Below, piece after piece: positions 53,861-64,000 of a stretch of 64,000 nt of DNA; position 1 is the stretch's first letter, and each line of letters opens with the position of its first letter. A program made the translations under genes and the position numbers. This DNA is from Lithobates sylvaticus. Lineage: Eukaryota > Chordata > Amphibia > Anura > Ranidae. The notes beneath the pieces were generated by a model that was not told where the DNA came from, made no database searches, and saw nothing but the letters and a program-made list of their open reading frames with translations. The stretch is taken from positions 601,081,107 to 601,145,106 of the forward strand of contig CM053026.1 in the NCBI GenBank assembly GCA_028564925.1, given 5' to 3'.

Positions 53861-55830
53861 CATCTCTCTCTCCGTAACTCCAGGCTAGGTCCCTAGATGC
53901 TCTGTGCCGCGAGACTGGTCCCAATATGTGGGGAACTGGTTGCCAGTGATGGTGCAAAGCATAACACCACTTCACTATCAGAGTATCCGTCACCCTGGTC
54001 ATGTCACCTGTTTCCTGGCTGGTTGGTTGCTTTAGCATGTGACACAAATACAAATGTCATTAGCAATGGCAATCTAGCCTACTTGGGACAGCTTTTCTGT
54101 TTGATAGACCTATGTACTGTATCTTCCTCTTGTCCCCTTGAATAAGTCTTGTTCTTTTCATTACCTTGCATGCACCCCTTTATTAATATCAAAACAGGCA
54201 ATGTCCAAAAGCAAAGAGGATATGCCACGGGTCGCAAACTGAGCAAAACCATGCACCAACCCCTGGTGCCTCAACTGGACTCTCACAAGGGTCGCAGTGC
54301 ACCACTCTGTCTTGACTGTTTCCCTTTTTCCTCTCCTTGTGAGGCACAAAAGAGCCCCTATTTATATGGTGTGACCTGCAGGGGACAGTAACTGCCACGA
54401 AAATGGTAGGGAAACCTAACTAGCAGTGTTAACCCTTCCTTCTCTGGATCCATCAGCTCAACAGGTCAACCCAGGACACGTGCAATAAACCTACATTGTA
54501 GCAAATGGTTCTTACACATGAATTTGGTTGAAATAACCAGACCTAAAACATAGAACACAATAGAAAAAAACGTAACGCACAGAACATTTTGGAGGAACCT
54601 GCTTACACATTCAAATGTACTTGCCCAAATAATATTTATCCCTATTATCTTTCATAGTTAACTTCCTTTTATTGTTTTACAATTTTTTTACACTTCTACA
54701 ACATTATTCTTTCCAAATAAAAATATAAAATGGGTATCTGCGTCAACTGACATAATCATGGCTTGTACAGGCTAAAGCAGCACTACCACAATAATGATAT
54801 AATGAAATGTTTTCCCATGTGCTTTATTGCTGCCACAAGTCATAAACCATCACATATGTGTAATTACTTCTCGTAGTCAGTATTGAGCATTTCTTACTGA
54901 TTTTCGATGCACTGTTTTGCAGTTTGACAGATTGAACCTTGCTCTTCAAAGAACAATCACAAGACATAAAACAAAATGTAGCACCAACAGGTAAGCCCAG
55001 TTGCATGTTTACTATAGCACATTTATTTTATAAATGAAAAGTCACATTATTGTCTAGGAGGAGCTGGTAAGGACTTTCAGCAACCACTGATCTGCCTAGT
55101 GTTTTGTTTAATACAGACAGTCTAATAATAGACCGCATAAGTTCATTTTAATGCTTTAACCATTGACCTGTCTTTCAAAACCATGTAAGCTAAAACTAAT
55201 CATATTAAAAAAATGAGCCATCGTGTTGTACACAAGCAGTATTTTGCAGCTGCTTCAATCATTTTCATTATGCCCGAAAAAATTGTAATGTTCAGCCTTA
55301 ATAAAACACAATCTATTAGGTTGATTAATAAGGAAAAAAGCAAGGTGCAAAGTGCAGTAAGTCACAGCAACCTATTAGAATTTATCTTTCAATGATATGA
55401 CATCAGTGAAGTGACATTTGATTGGTTGCCTCTGGTTACTACACTCTGCATATAATCTTTGCACTGCCTTATTACAAAAAATAACCAGTTCTTATCTCTA
55501 TGGTTTCTTCTGCTAAGCACTTGCCATGAATGGTGTCTCCTCTTCAGCTGTTCAGACAGAGATTCTGTTGAAGCCTCCCTTTCTATTCAATGTGGCATGT
55601 GAGAAAATGAAAAAGACCGCTGGCTCTGGTTTCCATTAGATAACGCAACAAAAGCAATCCACCTGCAGATTCACAGAGGCTTCTCTTATCATGATAGTAT
55701 TGCATCTACTGAGTGAAAATTTAAGAGGAAAATGGCTGATTCTAATGGTTTTATGGAAGTAAAGAACTGTGAAACAATGTTTAAAGCTAGTATCAACATT
55801 ATAATACATACGGTATATAGATATATCTAT
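53861..55830. other. No recognised feature (intron)
   Basis: Mostly unique-looking AT-rich sequence. No guanylate cyclase exon and no element ends were found. Confidence 0.45.
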
Positions 55831-55832
55831 AA

Positions 55833-55898
<66 letters not shown>
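55831..55898. repeat. TA then AG microsatellite
   Basis: About 20 bp of TA followed by about 47 bp of AG, directly abutting a Tc1 left end. Confidence 0.95.
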
Positions 55899-55899
<1 letters not shown>

Positions 55900-55900
<1 letters not shown>

Positions 55901-57431
55901 AGTGCCTTGAAAAAGTATTTAGTAATTTAGCCACATTTTGTCATGTTCCAATCAAAAACGCAAATGTATTTTATTGGGATTTTATGTGATGAGCCAACAC
56001 AAAGTGGTACATAATTGTGAAGTGAAAGAAAAATGATAAATAGTTTTCAATTTTTTTTACAAATAAATATGTGAAAAGTGTGGCGTGCATTTGTATTCAG
56101 CCTCCTTTACTCTGATACCCCTAAATAAAATCTAGTGGAACCAATTGCTTTTAAGAAGTCACCTAATTAGTAAATAGAGTCCACCTGTGTGTATTTAATT
56201 TCAGTATAAATACAGATGTTCTGTGAAGTCCTCAGAGGTTTGTTAGAGGAGCTTAGTGAACAAACAGCGTCATGAAGGCCAAAGAACACACCAGACAGGT
56301 CAGGGATAAAGTTGTTAAGAGAAGTTTATAGCAGGCTTAGGTGATAAAAAAACATTCCAAGCTTTGAACATCTCACAGAGCACTGTTCAATCCAGCATCT
56401 GAAACTGGAAAGAGTATGGCACTACTGCAAACCTACCAAGACATGGCCGTCCACCTAAACTGACAGGCTGGATAAGGAGAGCATTAATCGGAGAAGCAGC
56501 CAAGAGGCCCATGGTAACTCTGGAGGAGCTGCAGAGATCCTCACCTCCGGTTGGAGAATATCCCCACAGGACAACTATTAGTCGTGCACTTCACAAATCT
56601 GGCCTTTTTGGAAGAGTGACAAGAAGAAAGCCATTGTTGAAAGAAAGCCATAAGAAGTCCTGTTTGCAGTTTGTGTGAAGCCATGTGGGGAACACAGCAA
56701 ACATGTGGAAGAAGGTGCTCTGGTCAGATGAGACCAAAATGTAACATTTTGGCTTAAAAGCAAAATGCTATGTGTGGCAGAAAACTAACACTGCACATCA
56801 CCCTGAACACACCATCCCCACCGTGAAACATATTGGTGGCAGCATCATGTTGTGGGGGTGCTTTTCTTCAGCAGGGACAGGGAAGCTGATCAGATTTGAT
56901 GGGAAGATGGATGGAGCCAAATACAGGCCAATCTGTTAGAGTCTGCAAAAGACTTAAGACTGGGGCAATGACACTAAACATACAGCCAGAGCTACAATGG
57001 AATGGTTTAGATCAAATCATATTCATGTGTTAGAATGGCCCAGTCAACATCCAGACCTAAATCCAATTGAGAACCTTCATCTAATCTGACAGAGCTTGAG
57101 CTATTTTGCAAAGAAAAATGGGCAAAAATGTCACACTCTAGATGTGCAAAGCTGATAGAGACATCCCCAAAAAGACTTGCAACTGCAATTGCAGCGAAAG
57201 GTAATTCTACAAAGTATTGACTTAAGGGGGCTGAATACAAATGCACGCCACACTTTTCACATATTTATTTGTAAAAAATTTGGAAAACCATTTAGAATTT
57301 CCCTTCCACTTCACAATTATCTGCCACTTTTGTGTTGGTCTATCACATACAATTCCAATAAAATACATTTATCATTTTGGTTGTAACAGGACAAAATGTG
57401 GAAAATGTCAAGGGTTTTTCAAGGCACTGTA
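55900..57431 (+). mobile_element. Tc1-like transposon, second family, complete but decayed
   Basis: Inverted ends of about 200 bp: TAGTGCCTTGAAAAAGTATT at the left; the right end is its diverged complement ending 'tttttcaaggcactgta'. TA at both edges fits the TA duplication. Inner blocks 'gtgaaaagtgtggcgtgcat' and 'ttgtattcag' recur inverted near 57230-57260. Contains a decayed transposase. Confidence 0.9.
56272..57190 (+). pseudogene. Tc1 transposase, second family, decayed
   Basis: Readable pieces in order: MKAKEHTRQVRDKVVKRSL, then GRPPKLTGWIRRALIGEAAK, TISRALHKSGLFGRVTRRKP, KVLWSDETKM with the first catalytic [19 protein letters not shown], and [14 protein letters not shown] with the catalytic E. 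The region of the second D (normally a QDN/HDN motif) is damaged. Several stops and frame changes interrupt it, for example after KVVKRSL and after SDETKM. A close relative left the fragment at 2625-2750. Confidence 0.87.
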
Positions 57432-57439
57432 AAAACACT

Positions 57440-58010
57440 TGTTACAACCAAGGTATGCAGAATACAATCTCTGAATGCACAACACCTCAAACCTTGAAGC
57501 AGATGGGCTACAGAAGACCACACTGGGTGCCACTCCTGTCAGCGAAGAACAGGAAACTGAGGCTACAATTCGGACAATAGAATATTTGAAAAATTTGCCT
57601 GGTCTGTTGAGTCTCAAGTTCAGCTGTGACATTCAGATGGTAGGGTCAGAATTTGACGTAAACAACATGAAAGAGTGGCTCCGCCCTGTCTTGTATCAAC
57701 GGTTCAGGCTGGTGGTGTAATGGTGTTGGGGATATTTTCTTCAGAAAACTGGTTTCCTGAACATGACAACGAGGTCACTGTACTCCAATGGCCTCCAGAG
57801 GTCACCAGATCTTAATCCAGTAGAGCACATCCAGTGGGATGTGGTGGAACGGGAGATGTGCAGCAGACAAATCTGCAGCAACTGTGTGATGCTATTATGT
57901 CACTATGGACCAAAATCTCTGAGGAATGTTTCCAACACCTTGTTGAATCTATGCCACAAAGAATTAAGGCAGTTCTGAAGGCAAAAGGTCCAACCCAGTA
58001 CTAGCAAGGT
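57440..58010 (+). mobile_element. Fragment of a third Tc1-like family
   Basis: Transposase-derived sequence. The front piece (57510-57720) has 'cactcctgtcagcgaagaac' and 'acattcagatggtagggtca'; the rear piece (57740-58005) has SPDLNPVEH and 'aggaatgtttccaacacc', ending 'ccaacccagtactagcaagg'. A large internal part between 'gatattttctt' and 'ctgaacatgacaa' is missing, as are both terminal repeats. It is squeezed between two other Tc1 elements. The DLNPVEH motif holds the catalytic E. Confidence 0.82.
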
Positions 58011-59473
58011 TAACTCAACACACAGCCATTAATATCTAAACCGCTGGCAACAAAAGTGAGTACACCCCTAAGTGAAAATGTCAAAATTGGGCCCAATTAG
58101 CCATTTTTCCTCCCCAATGTCCTGTGACTCGTTAGTGTTTTAAGGTCTCAGGTGTGAATGAGGAGCAGGTGTGTTAAATTTGATGTCATCTCTCTCACTC
58201 TCTCATACTGGTCACTGGAAGTTCAACATGGCACCTCATGGCAAAGAACTCTGAAAAAAAGAATTGTTGCTCTACATAAAGATGACCTAGGCTATAGGAA
58301 GGTTGGCAAAACACTGAAACTGAGCTGCAGCATGGTGGCCAAGACCATACAGTGGTTTAACAAGACAGGTTCCACTCAGAACAGGCCTTGCCATGGTTGA
58401 CCAAAGAAGTTGGGTGCACCTGCTCAGCGTCCTATACAGAAGTTGTCTTTGGGAAATAGACATATGAGTGCTGCCAGCATTGCTGCAGAGGTTGAAGGGG
58501 TGGGGGTCAGCCTGTCAGTGCTCAGACCATACGCCGCACACTGCATCAAATTGGACTGCATGGCTGTCATCCCAGAAGGAAGCCTCTTCTAAAGATGATG
58601 CACAAGAAAGCCTGCAAACATTTTGCTGAAGACAAGCAGACTACGGACATGGATTACTGGAACCATGTCCTGTGGTCTGATGAGATAAACTTATTTGGTT
58701 CAGATGGTGTCAGGCGTGTGTGTGGCAACCAGGTGAGGAATACAAAGACAAGTGTGTCTTGCCTACAGTCAAGCATGGTGGTGGGAGTGTCATGGTCTGG
58801 GGCTGCATGAGTGCTGCCGGCACTGGGGAGCTACAGTTCATTGAGGGAACCATGAATGCCAACATGTACTGTGACATACTGAAGCAGAGCGTTATCCCCA
58901 CTCTTCAGAGACTGGGCTGCAGGGCAGTATTCCAACATGATAACAACCCCAAACACACCTCCAAGATGACCACTGCCTTGCTAAAGAAGCTGAGGGTAAA
59001 GGTGATGGACTGGCCAAGCATGTCTCCAGACCTAAACCCTTTTGAGAATCTGTGTGGCATCCTCAAAATGGAAAGTGGAGGAGCGCAAGGTCTCTAACAT
59101 CCACCAGCTCTGTGATGTCGGAGGAGTGGAAGAGGACTCCAGTGACAACCTGTGAAGCTCTGGTGAACTCCTTGCCAAGGAGGGTTAAGGCAGTGCTGGA
59201 AAATAATGGTGGCCACACAAAATATTGACACTTTGGGCCCAATTTGGATATTTTCACTTAGGGGTGTACTCACATTTGTTGCCAGTGGTTTAGACAATAA
59301 TGGCTGTGTGTTGAGTTATTTTGAGGGGACAGCACATTTACACTGTTATACAAGCTGTACACTCACTACTTTACATTGTAGCAAATTCATTGTAATTTCT
59401 TCAGTGTTGTTACATGAAAAGATATAATAAAATATTTACAAAATATGAGGGGTGTACTCACTTTTGTGAGATA
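58011..59473 (+). mobile_element. Tc1-like transposon, first family (copy 2), left end truncated
   Basis: Starts within the left terminal repeat at 'aactcaacacacagccatta', lacking about the first 130 bp present in copy 1, then continues with the inner AGTGAGTACACCCCTAAGTG site. The right terminal repeat is complete to 'cacttttgtgagatactgta'. A long TA tract follows. The same family as 9951-11567. Confidence 0.92.
58228..59222 (+). pseudogene. Tc1 transposase, DD34E, broken (copy 2)
   Basis: First ATG at 58228 reads MAPHGKEL then a stop, with a short deletion relative to copy 1. Downstream pieces: KRIVALHKDDLGYRKVGKTL, MSAASIAAEVEGVG, MMHKKACKHFAEDKQTTDMD, VLWSDE (first D; three codons lost after it), VKHGGGSVMVWGCMSAAGTG, AVFQHDNNPKHTSK (second D) and SPDLNPFENL (E, 34 residues later). 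Other frame changes lie near 58725 and 59075. It keeps a segment (TVK before HGGG) that copy 1 has lost. Confidence 0.92.
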
Positions 59474-59479
59474 CTGTAT

Positions 59480-59601
<122 letters not shown>

Positions 59602-59639
59602 CAAGGACATAACAGGTTTGGAGAAAGTTCGGGGGGGGG

Positions 59640-61750
59640 GCAAATTAATAATAAAAGGGGATGTCAAATTTTCTTTGAAATATTAGGAAATATTAAAAAA
59701 ACTAAATGAATAAAGCGGATGGCCAATCTTCTTTACAGCAAAATATTAGAAAAATTAGGTATATTAGGTATATTGTCTTTATAAGTAATAAATGGCAGGC
59801 AACTAAATTCTTAAGGGTTGATGGAAAATCCTCTTAACGATAAAATATTAAAATTAGGATATGTTGTGCTTGGGGAAAAACGTTAAATCAACAAGACAAA
59901 GAGTGCACAGACAGTCAGTGCACTCTTTGTCTTGTTGATTTGGTTTTCATAGTGACTGGTTCCCACTGGTACTCAGAGAGCTGCATTGACCCCAAGTTTC
60001 TGATATAATTCACCTTTTGTGGCTGGACTTAAGAATCCATGGATTGGACTGCAGCAGGTCTCATTTTGTTTTCCAGTTAGCGCAACCACTAGATATACAG
60101 TATTATGCTTTTATTTTTGCAAAAAAGAAGCAGACAGTTAACTAATAAAGAAGGATGGAAATTCTTCTTTACAGCTAAATATTACAAAAATTGGATATGT
60201 CGTATTGAGGAAAAAAGTAGCAGGTAACTAAATTAATGAAGACAGATAAAAAACTTTCTTAATAACAAAATATTTAAAAAACTGGATATGTTGTATTTGG
60301 GAAAAAAACTCACAGGGAACTATATTAATAAAGGGGATGCAAAACCTTCTTTATATTGAAATATTAGAAATATTTGGTATGTTGTTTTAAGAAAAATGGA
60401 GGGAACTAAATTAATAAGGAAGGATGGAACGTCTTCTTTACTGTAAAATATTAGAAAAGTTTTATATGTTGTGGAAAAAGTAACCGGTAACTAAATTACT
60501 GAAGAAGGATAAAAAACTTTCTTAACAACAAAATATAAAAAAAAATTGGATATGTTGTATTTGGGAAAAAAACTTGCAGGCAACTATATTAATAAAGGGG
60601 ATGCAAAACCTTGTTTACATTGAAATATTAGAAATATTGGGTATGTTGTTTTGAGAAAAATGGAGGGAACTAAATTAATAAAGAAGGATGGAAAATCTTT
60701 TTTACCGTAAAATATTAGAAAAACTTTATATTTTGTGTTTGGAAAATGTAACAGGCAACTAAATTAATAAATAGAAATGGAAAACCTTCTTAACAATAAA
60801 ATATATGAGGAATTTGTTATGTTGTATTTGGGAAAAACCTAGCAGGTGACTATAATAATAAAGGGGGTGGAAAAACCTTCTTTACATTGAAATATTAGAA
60901 ATATTGGGTATGTTGTTTTGAGAAAAAAATGGAGAGAACTAAATTAATAAAGAAGGATGGAAAATCTTCCTTACAGTAAAATATTGGAAACATTTGATAT
61001 GTGGTGTTTGGAAAAAGTAACAGGCTACTAAACTAATAAAGAAGGATAGAAAAAAAAAATTGGATATGTTGTATTTGGGGAAAAAAAACTAGCGGGCACC
61101 TAAAATAATAAAGGGGCGATGGAAAAACTTTGCATTGAAGTTTTAGAAAATGTGTCTATGATGCGTTTGTAACAAAGAAGGGGGAAACTAAATGAACATA
61201 GGGGGATGGAAAACATTAGAAAACTTTTATATGTTTTGTTTGGAAAAAGTAACAGGTAACTAAATTAATGAAGAAGGATGAAAAACTTTCTTACCAACAA
61301 AATATTAAAAGAATGTGATATGTTGTGTTTGAGAAAAAACTATCAGGCAACTATATTAATAAAAGGGGATGCAAAACCTTCTTTACATTGAAATACAAGA
61401 AATAAGTAGTATGTTGTTTTGAGAAAAATGGAGGAAACTAAATTAATAAAGAAGGGTGGAAAATCTTTTTTACAGTAAAATATTAGAAACATTTGATATG
61501 TGTTTGTAAAAAGTAACAGGCAACTAAATTAATAAAGAAGGATAAAAAAAAAATAATTATTAGAAAAATTGGATATGTTGTATTTGGGAAAAAAACTAGC
61601 GGGCAACTAAAATAATAAAGGGGGGATAGAAAACCTTTGCAATGAAGTTTTAGAAGATTTGTGTTTGTAACAAAGAAGGGGGAAACTAAATGAACATGGT
61701 CATGGAAAATCTTCCTCAGAGTGAAATATTACTGGGTACCTTTATGTTAA
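59640..61750. repeat. AT-rich ~90-bp tandem array with trimeric order
   Basis: Some 20 imperfect copies of a ~90-bp unit containing 'taaattaataaagaaggatg', 'aaaatattagaaa' and 'ggatatgttgtatttggg'. Three versions take turns, so the 'atgttgtatttggg' form recurs near 60283, 60549 and 60815 and the 'atgttgttttgag' form near 60375, 60640 and 60905, a ~265-bp higher-order period. An unrelated ~240-bp stretch (59885-60130) interrupts the left part. Confidence 0.9.
59885..59941. repeat. Perfect hairpin, 24-bp arms
   Basis: 'aaatcaacaagacaaagagt' plus 'gcac' pairs exactly with 'gtgc' plus 'actctttgtcttgttgattt' across a 9-bp spacer. It marks the start of the sequence that interrupts the AT-rich array. 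Confidence 0.95.
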
Positions 61751-61759
61751 ATACAGAAA

Positions 61760-62360
61760 AAAGATTGTTAAGAAAAAAAAAAAAAAAGGCGCGAAGATTT
61801 TCGGGCATTTTCTGATAACCAAAGTTTTATAATTACTGAAGGATAACAGGGCAACGTTTTGGTCCAGGAAATAGATTTATTTGCCCCGGGGGATCAGGAA
61901 GGATTTTCTTATTCCTTCCTGTATGTCAAAATTGGGAAAAGTCTTTATTTCAGCGTTATTAAAAATGGAATGGCCTTTGTTGAGCATTCTTTTATTTTTA
62001 TTTTTTTTACAGCAGATCACTGAAAAAAGTCTCACTAGAGCAAATACACAAAAATACTGCTGCCAGGGGGCAGCAGGAAGAATTAGTAGGCAGGAAAAAG
62101 ACACGGACTGTTTTGGGAGAGATCAGAAAGGGGGAGCAAGAGTGATGACAGAACACACGCTGCTGCTGCTGCTGCTGAGAAGAAGGAACAAGAATTCAGC
62201 TGACAAAAGATACAATCTTATCTTACTGCTTCCTCAGCAGCAGTGTTCATCTGTTCTAAATAAGCCAGCATTCTGGGAATGTACAGCCACCGACAGCCTC
62301 CTAGTCTTGCAAGACTTAGATTCCCAGGCACATGCCAAGCTGCACACTCAGTGGAGTCGC
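61760..62360. other. No recognised gene
   Basis: An open frame of 165 codons (61881-62378) and its complement have no recognisable domain. A hairpin-like 'ggaaggattttcttattcctt' lies near 61900 and a short GCT run near 62160. Probably repeat-derived. Confidence 0.35.
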
Positions 62361-62582
62361 TTTACTAAAGGCAAATAGGTAGTACATTTTACTAAGGAAG
62401 TTGCACATTGACAGAGCATTTTCCCCAGAGTGTAGACAATGAGATAAAACTCTGCTGACTTTCATCAATCACTGCAAGAAAAAAAATAAGCATTTTTTTT
62501 ATATTTTCCTTGCACGCAATAAGGTAAGCGAAATTTCCCTGCACTGTGCCACTTCTCTTGCAAAGTAGTTGCCTTTAGTAAA
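62361..62582. mobile_element. 222-bp MITE, TTTACTAAAGGCAA ends
   Basis: Perfect 14-bp inverted ends TTTACTAAAGGCAA / TTGCCTTTAGTAAA with an AT-rich centre. No coding capacity. Target duplication not evident. Confidence 0.82.
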
Positions 62583-63215
62583 TCATTTCACGCATGTCCA
62601 AGAACAACTTACAATAAAAAAAATACTGGACTCCACCTTTGGCAATATGAATATCCTATGTGACAAAGAAAAAGGGCCTGTGCTAGAGACAATTAACAGC
62701 ACACACTACTTTAGCAAGCATGGTTATTAATGTAGTATGTATATTTCTTAAGAAAAAAACATTTATTTTTATATACATGTTAAAGTGATACTAAATAGAG
62801 AAGTGTTAATTGCCATAATTCATTCACAGAAACTATATACAGTATATATAATGCCACTGTATTCTTATTTTATTTTTTTAAAACCCTCTAAGGACCTTAT
62901 GCAGCGCTGTTGTGATGCCCTGCTCTTTGGCATCTGCAGGGAAAGATCCTTGGGAGGGGCTTCTATTCCTGTGCTGCTGATGTATGCACTCTACAGTATG
63001 AGTCTGTGTCTGGCCAGCCCTGATTGGTCATCACAATAGATTACAAATATCAAATACCCGTTTTACAGATTCCTGTAAATATGTATACATTGTAGATTAA
63101 TATGGTATAGGCAGAGTCAGAGATGAATGAGACTAGCTTTTATGTCGTTCAGATGACATCTGCACCCAAGGCTCCTTTTTTTTTACTTTACAGGTATTAG
63201 CGGTTACATGTGATA
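62583..63215. other. No recognised feature (intron)
   Basis: Nothing supported. Open frames here lack recognisable domains. Confidence 0.4.
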
Positions 63216-63464
63216 TACACTATATTGTCAAAAGTATTGGGATTCCTGCCTTTACACACACATGAACTTTATTGGCATCCCAGTCTTAGTCCGTAGGGTT
63301 CAATATTGAGTTGGCCCACCCTTTGCAGCTATAACAGCTTCAACTCTTCTGGGAAGGCTGTCCACAAGGTTTAGGAGTGTGTCTATGGAAAGGTTTGACC
63401 ACACTTCCAGAAGCGCATTTGTGAGGTCAAGTAGGAGTCCCAATACTTTTGACAATATAATGTA
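63216..63464. mobile_element. 249-bp Tc1/mariner-type MITE
   Basis: Ends TACACTATATTGTCAAAAGT and, from the right, TACATTATATTGTCAAAAGT; the match runs on through 'attggga' for about 30 bp with few differences. TA at both edges. The interior (gttggcccaccctttgcagc, ataacagcttcaactcttct) matches the 5' part of a widespread Tc1-like family as I recall it, so this is an internally deleted derivative. Confidence 0.88.
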
Positions 63465-63896
63465 TTTAATACTAATTTATTTGTGTGTTTCTTAGTGAAT
63501 GTGAGTAACCAGCATACTATATCCCGCTCTCATAGTGTTAACAATAGGAGAGAGGGAGGGGAGCAGCTCCTTTATTCAGAAAATGTCATATTCATTCATA
63601 GAATATAAGGCTTTCTGTGAATGGATTAGGGGTGTGAGGGTCAGATGAATGTCACCATTTCCCCTCGTTCAATCACAGAACGCCTTGTAGTTTGTGAAAA
63701 AGATTACAAGATGTTTTTTGAATGGATGAGATGAAGAACAAGTGACTGTAGGAGCAGCAGAGCTATCAGCCACTGAGCTGGAAGATGAAAGCTGACAGTG
63801 GTATGCTTCATAATACAACTAAGATTTTTAGCATTTTCAACAGACCTCTGGACTCCAGGAAAAAGCAAAAAAAAAAGACCAGTCCAGATTTAAATG
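63465..63896. other. No recognised feature (intron)
   Basis: Nothing supported. Confidence 0.4.
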
Positions 63897-64000
63897 AGTT
63901 GTAAAGGCAGACGGTTTTTTATCTTAATGCATTCTATGCATTAAGATAAAAAGCCTTCTGTGTGCAGCAGCTGCCCCATCACCCCCTAATACTTACCCTG
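63897..64000. repeat. Start of a dispersed repeat, cut by the window edge
   Basis: Begins about 'gttgtaaaggcagacgg' and contains a perfect hairpin at 63916-63952 (17-bp arms around 'atcttaatgcat', loop 'tct'). It resembles the AGTG..GTAAAGC end and 'gaatgcattaat' block of the TTAA element at 45606-46004, read in the other direction. Confidence 0.6.

Noticed and set aside
53025-53900. Proline/glycine-rich open frames on both strands
   Set aside because: Composition effect of GC-rich foldback arms; no recognisable domain.
61881-62378. 165-codon open frame
   Set aside because: Low-complexity leucine and glutamine runs and no domain. The region looks repeat-derived.

Overview
The window looks like a piece of a large, repeat-rich frog genome, probably a ranid or close relative. 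This is inferred from one vertebrate exon embedded in dense DNA transposons, from Tc1 families shared by frogs and fishes, and from a DIRS tyrosine-recombinase retroelement; no species name can be read from the bases. The only host coding sequence I can support is one exon on the + strand at 33885-34230. It encodes the first 82 residues of soluble guanylate cyclase subunit alpha-1 (GUCY1A1). The exon has a pyrimidine-rich 3' splice acceptor, about 100 nt of 5' UTR with two tiny upstream ORFs, and a phase-0 donor. I see no later exon, so everything from 34231 to 64000 is probably intron, and everything left of 33885 is upstream intron or flank.

Left part (1-13.2 kb): an edge-truncated repeat, a small Ty3/gypsy pol fossil, a Tc1 scrap, a TTAA-flanked element (2912-3804), an L1-like RT scrap, a perfect 38-bp-arm hairpin (6005-6084), a hAT-type non-autonomous element with near-perfect 8-bp duplications (8211-9442), and a near full-length Tc1 element between two TA microsatellites (9951-11567).

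Middle (13.2-30.9 kb): a 6.9-kb hAT transposon (13213-20109) with an exact 8-bp target duplication. It carries a BED-finger transposase now split over several frames, a 64/61-bp minisatellite and a row of five hairpins at one end. It is followed by several TTAA-flanked elements, one nested in another, and a DIRS fossil (24628-30210) with both inverted terminal repeats and the internal complementary region still recognisable.

From 31.1 to 33.8 kb lies a 2.6-kb minisatellite of a 16-bp unit that stops about 100 bp before the GUCY1A1 exon. The downstream intron (34.2-64 kb) holds many short inverted-repeat elements with legible target duplications, several tandem arrays (a 32-bp unit at 42.5-43.25 kb and a ~90-bp unit with ~265-bp trimeric order at 60.1-61.75 kb), a foldback of GC-rich repeats near 53 kb, and a pile-up of three different Tc1 families at 55.9-59.5 kb.

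Apart from GUCY1A1, no host genes work together here. The interest lies in element architecture, nesting order and array structure.
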